Of a stretch of DNA of 17,031 nt, positions 13,584-17,031 are shown piece by piece. Under the pieces are notes generated by a model, which had not been told where the DNA came from, ran no database searches, and saw only the letters and a list, made by a program, of their open reading frames with translations. How positions within the stretch are numbered: position 1 is the stretch's first letter; each line of letters opens with the position of its first letter. The translations under genes and the position numbers were made by a program. The DNA comes from Dehalococcoidia bacterium (GTDB lineage Bacteria > Chloroflexota > Dehalococcoidia > UBA2979), in assembly GCA_023228765.1 (NCBI GenBank), contig JALOAM010000058.1, positions 1 through 17,031 on the forward strand, in the 5' to 3' direction.

Positions 13584-14994
13584 GTCGCCGCCCATCCCCG
13601 CCCCTTCCCTCGACCGCTACCGCGCGCTGCTGGAGAACGCCACGCCGATGGTGGTGGAGGGCCGCGTCCGCGAGGTCGTCGGACTGCTCGCCGAGGTGGA
13701 CGGCATCCCGGGACGCCTCGGCGAGATGTGCCGCATCGAGCGCCCTCGCGGCGGTGCGGCGATCGAGGCAGAGGTCGTGGGCTTCAAGGGCGCGCGCACG
13801 CTGGTGATGCCGCTGGGCGACCTCCACGGCGTGCAAGCCGGGGCGCGCGTGGTCGCGCGCGGCGGCCTGCTCACGGTGCCCGTGGGGCCGGAGGTGCTCG
13901 GGCGCGTCCTCGACGGGCTGGGACGCCCGATCGACGGCCGGGGGCCGGTGCTCGCCTCCCACCGCCAGCCGAGGGCCGGCGCATCCCCGCACGTCCTCGA
14001 ACGCTCCACGATCACCCAGCCGCTCTCGACGGGCATCCGCGCGATCGACGGGCTGCTCACGTGCGGCCTCGGTCAACGCATGGGCATCTTCGCCGGCTCC
14101 GGCGTCGGGAAGAGCACGGTCCTCGCGATGATCGCGCGGGGGGCCTCCACGGACGTGAACGTGATCGCGCTCATCGGCGAGCGCGGCCGCGAGGTGCGGG
14201 AGTTTATCGAGGAGAGCCTGGGCCCGGAAGGTCTCGCGCGCTCCGTGGTGGTCGTCTCCACCTCGGACGAGCCGGCGCCGCTGCGGCTCAACGCCGCGTG
14301 GGTGGCGACGACGATCGCGGAGGAGTTCCGTGCGCAGGGGCTGAACGTGACCCTGATGATGGACTCCGTCACCCGCTTCGCGATGGCGCAGCGCGAGATC
14401 GGGCTCGCCCTCGGCGAGCCGCCCGCGATGAAGGGGTACACCCCCTCCGTCTTCGCCAACCTCGCGCGGCTCCTCGAACGGGCCGGGACCGGCACCGAGG
14501 GCACGATCACCGCCTTCTACACCGTCCTCGTAGAGTCCGACGACCTGACCGAGCCCGTCACCGACACCGTCCGAGGCACCCTGGACGGCCACATCGTGCT
14601 CTCCCGCGAGCTGGCCGCCGAGAACCACTACCCTGCCATCGACGTGCTGCAATCCGTCTCCCGCGTGATGCCCTCGATCACCACGCGAGAGCACCGCGAC
14701 GCGGCGGGGCGCATGCGCGAGTTCCTCGCGCGCTACCGGCGGTCGCGCGACCTGGTGAGCATCGGCGCATACCAGCGGGGGGCGGACCCCGCGCTGGACG
14801 AGGCGCTCGCGCACCTCCCGGGGATCGACGGCTTCCTCCGCCAGCGCCCGGACGCGGCGCAGCCCCTGACCCAGACCATCGCCGACCTCGCCAGGGCCGT
14901 CTCCGCGGGCGAGTTCCGACCGCCCGAGGCGACCGCGCAGGACGCCTCGGCGGCGGTCATTGAGCAGGCGCCTGCCGGTGAGAGCCAGCCATGA
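13573..14994 (+). CDS. fliI: Flagellum-specific ATPase FliI
   Basis: This 473-aa ATPase powers substrate handling by the flagellar type III export apparatus. The N-terminal beta barrel runs to about residue 110. The P loop is AGSGVGKST (174-182). The Walker B strand LMMD (261-264) is followed by SVTRFAMAQREIGLALGEPP, which with its FANLARLLERAG continuation is the family's best signature. The C-terminal helical part has YQRGADPALDEALAHLPGI. A short Ala/Glu-rich extension follows. ATG at 13573 with AGGGGG upstream. It overlaps fliH by 11 nt and fliJ by 4 nt (ATGA). All catalytic residues expected for the family appear intact. Confidence 0.98.
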   Translation: MPPESPPIPAPSLDRYRALLENATPMVVEGRVREVVGLLAEVDGIPGRLGEMCRIERPRGGAAIEAEVVGFKGARTLVMPLGDLHGVQAGARVVARGGLLTVPVGPEVLGRVLDGLGRPIDGRGPVLASHRQPRAGASPHVLERSTITQPLSTGIRAIDGLLTCGLGQRMGIFAGSGVGKSTVLAMIARGASTDVNVIALIGERGREVREFIEESLGPEGLARSVVVVSTSDEPAPLRLNAAWVATTIAEEFRAQGLNVTLMMDSVTRFAMAQREIGLALGEPPAMKGYTPSVFANLARLLERAGTGTEGTITAFYTVLVESDDLTEPVTDTVRGTLDGHIVLSRELAAENHYPAIDVLQSVSRVMPSITTREHRDAAGRMREFLARYRRSRDLVSIGAYQRGADPALDEALAHLPGIDGFLRQRPDAAQPLTQTIADLARAVSAGEFRPPEATAQDASAAVIEQAPAGESQP

Positions 14995-15470
14995 GCACCC
15001 AGCCGTTCCGCTTCCAGCCGTTGCTGGACTGGGCCGAGCAGCGCGAGGAGCAGCAGATGCTGGTGCTCGCGAACGCGCTGCACGAGGAGCAGTCCGCCGT
15101 AGCCACCCTCGACGCGCTCGTGCGGCAGCGCGAGGGCGAACTCGCCGTCGCGTCGGAAGCAACGCGCGTGGACCCGTACCAGCGCCTCGCGGCGGAGGCC
15201 TACCTCCTGCGGCTGGAGTCGCAGATCGAGGCGCAGCGCGGGGTGGTGATGGAGGCGCGCGGTCGCGTGGACCTCGCGCGGGTGGCGCTCATCGACCTGG
15301 AGCAGGAGAAGCAGTCCCTCGAACGGCTGCGTGAGCAGGACGAGCAGCGTGCGCTGGAGGAGCAGAACCGCCGCGAAGCGAGCGTGACAGACGACCTGAA
15401 CATGACCCGTCACGTCCGCCGCACCCCGCCATTCGGCGGGCACGGCGACGCGGATCGAGGGGTGGCGTAA
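14991..15470 (+). CDS. fliJ: Flagellar export chaperone FliJ
   Basis: A 159-aa coiled-coil protein that sits in the FliI ring and ferries chaperone complexes to the export gate. It opens with FRFQPLLDWAEQREEQQ, the standard FliJ N-terminus. Long charged helices follow (residues about 15-130, rich in Glu/Gln/Arg/Ala) with LRLESQIEAQRGVVMEARG and LEQEKQSLERLREQ. The tail (135-159) is disordered, with GGHGDADRGVA. The start overlaps the fliI stop (ATGA), and its TAA shares one base with the flgB ATG (TAATG), so translation is coupled on both sides. Length is normal (about 145-160). Confidence 0.93.
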   Translation: MSTQPFRFQPLLDWAEQREEQQMLVLANALHEEQSAVATLDALVRQREGELAVASEATRVDPYQRLAAEAYLLRLESQIEAQRGVVMEARGRVDLARVALIDLEQEKQSLERLREQDEQRALEEQNRREASVTDDLNMTRHVRRTPPFGGHGDADRGVA

Positions 15471-15877
15471 TGCTGGACAGCATCCTGGGCGGCGGGTTCG
15501 AGGTGGCACGGGCCGCCCTCAACGGCCTGAGCCGCCGCCAGAGCGCGATCTCCGCGAACGTCGCCAACATCGACACCCCCGGCTATCAGCGCCGCGCCGT
15601 GGACTTCGAGGGCGCCCTGAAGGAGCAGCTCTCGGTCGGGCCGCACGAGCTGCGCACGACGGACGACCGCCACTTCACGAAGACCCTCACCGGCCAGGTG
15701 GCGCAGGGCTCGAGCGACCGCACCCGCGAGGTGATCTCCGAGCGCAACGACGCGAACACCGTCTCGATCGACGAAGAGATGTTGCTGCTGGTGGACACGC
15801 AGCTCCGCTACCAGGCGCTGAGCCAGACCACCGGGAAACGCCTCGCGACGCTGCGGACGGTGATCCGCGGTGGCTAG
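15470..15877 (+). CDS. flgB: Flagellar proximal rod protein FlgB
   Basis: A 135-aa rod subunit exported by the flagellar type III system, forming the base of the drive shaft next to FliE. The N-terminal rod motif is seen as LSRRQSAISANVANIDTPGYQRRAVDFE (about residues 20-47). The C-terminal helix ends MLLLVDTQLRYQALSQTTGKRLATLRTVI, where subunits pack. Length is usual (about 130-140). The ATG overlaps the fliJ stop. Its presence directly after fliJ, and not upstream of fliF, is unlike the common order. Confidence 0.96.
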   Translation: MLDSILGGGFEVARAALNGLSRRQSAISANVANIDTPGYQRRAVDFEGALKEQLSVGPHELRTTDDRHFTKTLTGQVAQGSSDRTREVISERNDANTVSIDEEMLLLVDTQLRYQALSQTTGKRLATLRTVIRGG

Positions 15878-15922
15878 CGCCCTCGCGGGCACCGGACGCG
15901 CCGAGGTCGGAAGGAACGCACG

Positions 15923-16366
15923 ATGAGCATCCTGGGCAGTCTCCGCATCGCCGGATCCTCGCTGTTCGCACAGCGGCTCCGCATGGACGTCATCGCGAAC
16001 AACGTGGCGAACGTGAACTCCACCCGCGGCGAGGACGGCCAGCCGTATCGACGGCAGGCCGTGGTCTTCCGCGAGCAGACGGCGGGAGCCTCGTTCAACA
16101 ACATCCTCGGCCGGGCGACCGGGATGACCGAGGCCGGCGGCGTGGAGGTCACGGAGATCCACCGCGACACCGCCGCCCCTCGCAAGGTGCACGACCCCAC
16201 CCACCCGGACGCGGACGACGAGGGCTACATCTACCTGCCGAACGTGGACGTGGTGACGGAGATGACGGACCTCGTCTCCGCCACCCGCGCCTACCAGGCG
16301 TCCACCACCGTCATCAACGCGACAAAGTCCATCGCCCAGAGCGCGCTCGGAATCGGGCGCGGCTAG
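15923..16366 (+). CDS. flgC: Flagellar proximal rod protein FlgC
   Basis: A 147-aa rod protein that assembles above FlgB. The N-terminal part has RMDVIANNVANVNSTR (about residues 20-35), the shared rod/hook motif. Mid-protein GYIYLPNVDVVTEMTDLVSA is typical of FlgC. The C-terminal helix ends ATRAYQASTTVINATKSIAQ. ATG at 15923 follows GGAAGGA by about 6 nt, in a 45-nt gap after flgB. Length is normal (about 135-150). Confidence 0.96.
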   Translation: MSILGSLRIAGSSLFAQRLRMDVIANNVANVNSTRGEDGQPYRRQAVVFREQTAGASFNNILGRATGMTEAGGVEVTEIHRDTAAPRKVHDPTHPDADDEGYIYLPNVDVVTEMTDLVSATRAYQASTTVINATKSIAQSALGIGRG

Positions 16367-16372
16367 CGCGCC

Positions 16373-16406
16373 GTCCGAGGGCGGTCCGTAGCCCTCGGAC
16401 CGCCCT
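16373..16406 (+). promoter_or_regulatory. Alternative hairpins in the flgC-fliE gap
   Basis: Two mutually exclusive stems can form. Stem A is GTCCGAGGGC (16373-16382) with GCCCTCGGAC (16391-16400), 10 bp and an 8-nt loop. Stem B is AGGGCGGTCCG (16378-16388) with CGGACCGCCCT (16396-16406), 11 bp and a 7-nt loop. The fliE SD AGGAGG (16416-16421) lies 10 nt beyond stem B. No T tract follows, so complete termination is unlikely. Attenuation, RNA processing or dosage control of fliE are possibilities. Confidence 0.6.
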
Positions 16407-16427
16407 TCGGCCGACAGGAGGCACCTC

Positions 16428-16724
16428 ATGCAGATCGGTGGCATCGGCGGGATCAGCCCCACCAGCGGCATCGCGCAGGCGGCGGGCGCGCCCGCCAACC
16501 CCGGCGCGGACACCGGCAACGCATTCGGGCAGATGCTCGACGCCCTCACGGGTGCGACGCAGGAGGCGGACGCGGCCGTCGCGGACCTCGCCGTGGGCGG
16601 TGACAAGGACCTCCACGACGTGGTGCTCTCCGTCGAGATGGAGTCGCTGGCCTTCGACCTGGCGGTGCAGATCCGGAACCGCCTGGTCGAGGCGTATTCC
16701 GAGGTGTTCCGGATGAACGTCTGA
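16428..16724 (+). CDS. fliE: Flagellar hook-basal body complex protein FliE
   Basis: A 98-aa adaptor between the MS ring and the rod, exported by the type III apparatus. The Gly/Ala-rich N-terminus (1-28) is followed by FGQMLDALTGATQEADAAVADL (about 33-54). The conserved C-terminal helices are HDVVLSVEMESLAFDLAVQIRNRLVEAYSEVFRMNV. ATG at 16428 has a perfect AGGAGG 6 nt upstream. Length is usual (about 100-110). It comes after flgC, with an unusual hairpin element in between. Confidence 0.96.
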   Translation: MQIGGIGGISPTSGIAQAAGAPANPGADTGNAFGQMLDALTGATQEADAAVADLAVGGDKDLHDVVLSVEMESLAFDLAVQIRNRLVEAYSEVFRMNV

Positions 16725-16743
16725 GGGTTCTCCCCGCGCGGCT

Positions 16744-16783
16744 TGAGGGTTCCCCGGATGGGGAGCTGACCTGCCAACCCTCA
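16744..16783 (+). terminator. Nested stem-loop after fliE
   Basis: Outer arms TGAGGGTT (16744-16751) and AACCCTCA (16776-16783) enclose an inner TCCCC-GGAT-GGGGA hairpin (16751-16764). The 5' arm is nearly repeated at the fliE stop (TGAGGGTTCTCCCC at 16722-16735), giving a 22-nt direct repeat period. No T tract follows. It may be a processing site or a partial terminator before the last gene. Confidence 0.4.
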
Positions 16784-16853
16784 CGCTGACTCCGTCCCAC
16801 TGGGCGAGCTCCCGCTGGAGCGCGACAGCGGACGAGGACGGAGCGCGAATGCT

Positions 16854-17031
16854 GTGACCCCCTCACTGGCACCGAGCCTGCTCGGCCCGGCGCCGCCGGC
16901 GAACGCACCACCGAGAGTCGACCAAGCACCCGCATCGAGGACCTCGAAGGCTTCGGGCGGCGAGCAGGACTCCCGGGAGACGTTCGCAGCACAACTGGAG
17001 ACCGCGAAGCAGTCGGAGGCACCTCCGGCGG
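16854..17031 (+). CDS. Probable start of flagellar hook-length control protein FliK (cut by window edge)
   Basis: An open frame runs from GTG at 16854 to the window end, 59 codons so far. It is rich in Pro, Ala and Ser, with SRETFAAQLETAKQ near the end. It has no recognisable domain, as expected since FliK proteins carry a disordered N-terminus and a conserved C-terminus that is not visible here. GGAG lies about 10 nt upstream, and an ATG just before the GTG is followed at once by an in-frame stop. Position after fliE in a flagellar operon, with FliK expected to follow FliJ in many bacteria, is the main reason for the call. Confidence 0.45.
   Translation, partial: MTPSLAPSLLGPAPPANAPPRVDQAPASRTSKASGGEQDSRETFAAQLETAKQSEAPPA

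Noticed and set aside
13231..15162. A 643-codon open frame on the minus strand across fliH-fliI-fliJ
   Set aside because: It is antisense to genes with clear family motifs. Its Arg/His/Ala-rich translation is the usual shadow in very GC-rich coding DNA.
1..17031. A CRISPR array, tRNA/rRNA genes, or a phage or defence island
   Set aside because: No regularly spaced repeats, tRNA or rRNA segments, integrase, nuclease or restriction genes were seen on either strand.

Overview
The window is about 17 kb of very GC-rich bacterial DNA (individual coding lines counted by eye range from about 65% to over 80% G+C). Bacterial-type SD sites are frequent and GTG/TTG starts are common. The protein styles (Ser/Thr/Pro-rich exported proteins with short C-terminal anchors, a short lipoprotein, a flagellar operon, an HpaI-type aldolase beside an Ldh2-type dehydrogenase) would suit a Chloroflexota bacterium of the Dehalococcoidia type or a similar high-GC lineage. 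This is an inference from style; no rRNA or other decisive marker is present.

Left part (1-3836). A minus-strand metal-uptake unit consists of a Fur-family repressor followed 3 nt later by the start of cbiM (Co/Ni ECF transporter S component), which runs off the left edge. A 22-bp dyad sits over the predicted promoter of the repressor gene. Further upstream on the minus strand are two exported proteins, each followed by a similar GC-rich terminator. Between them lies a perfect 60-bp inverted repeat with an 82-nt centre. Next come a divergent, apparently catalytically dead aldo/keto-reductase-like protein on the minus strand and a 58-aa two-helix membrane protein on the plus strand. Their 71-bp intergenic region holds two related dyads.

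Middle part (3857-9868). Glycerate 2-kinase and an HU-type DNA-binding protein (clear promoter and terminator) are followed by a minus-strand DinB-like protein of lower GC. A plus-strand catabolic cluster then encodes a D-2-hydroxyacid dehydrogenase, an HpcH/HpaI aldolase and an Ldh2-family dehydrogenase. With the nearby glycerate kinase this looks like 2-hydroxyacid/2-keto-acid (sugar-acid) metabolism. A convergent minus-strand lipoprotein gene ends the section, with a GC-rich hairpin between it and the cluster.

Right part (10133-17031). A compact plus-strand flagellar operon reads fliF-fliG-fliH-fliI-fliJ-flgB-flgC-fliE and then the start of a probable fliK cut by the window edge. Most of the junctions from fliG to flgB overlap (8, 11, 4 and 1 nt), implying translational coupling. 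The products form the MS ring, the rotor switch protein, the export ATPase with its regulator and chaperone, the proximal rod and the MS-ring/rod adaptor. Compared with the common flgB-flgC-fliE-fliF-...-fliJ-fliK order, the rod block has moved between fliJ and fliK. The flgC-fliE gap can form two mutually exclusive 10-11-bp hairpins.

I found no rRNA, tRNA, CRISPR array, transposase, phage gene or defence system. The least explained elements are the long inverted repeat, the alternative hairpins inside the flagellar operon, and several dyads placed at promoters.
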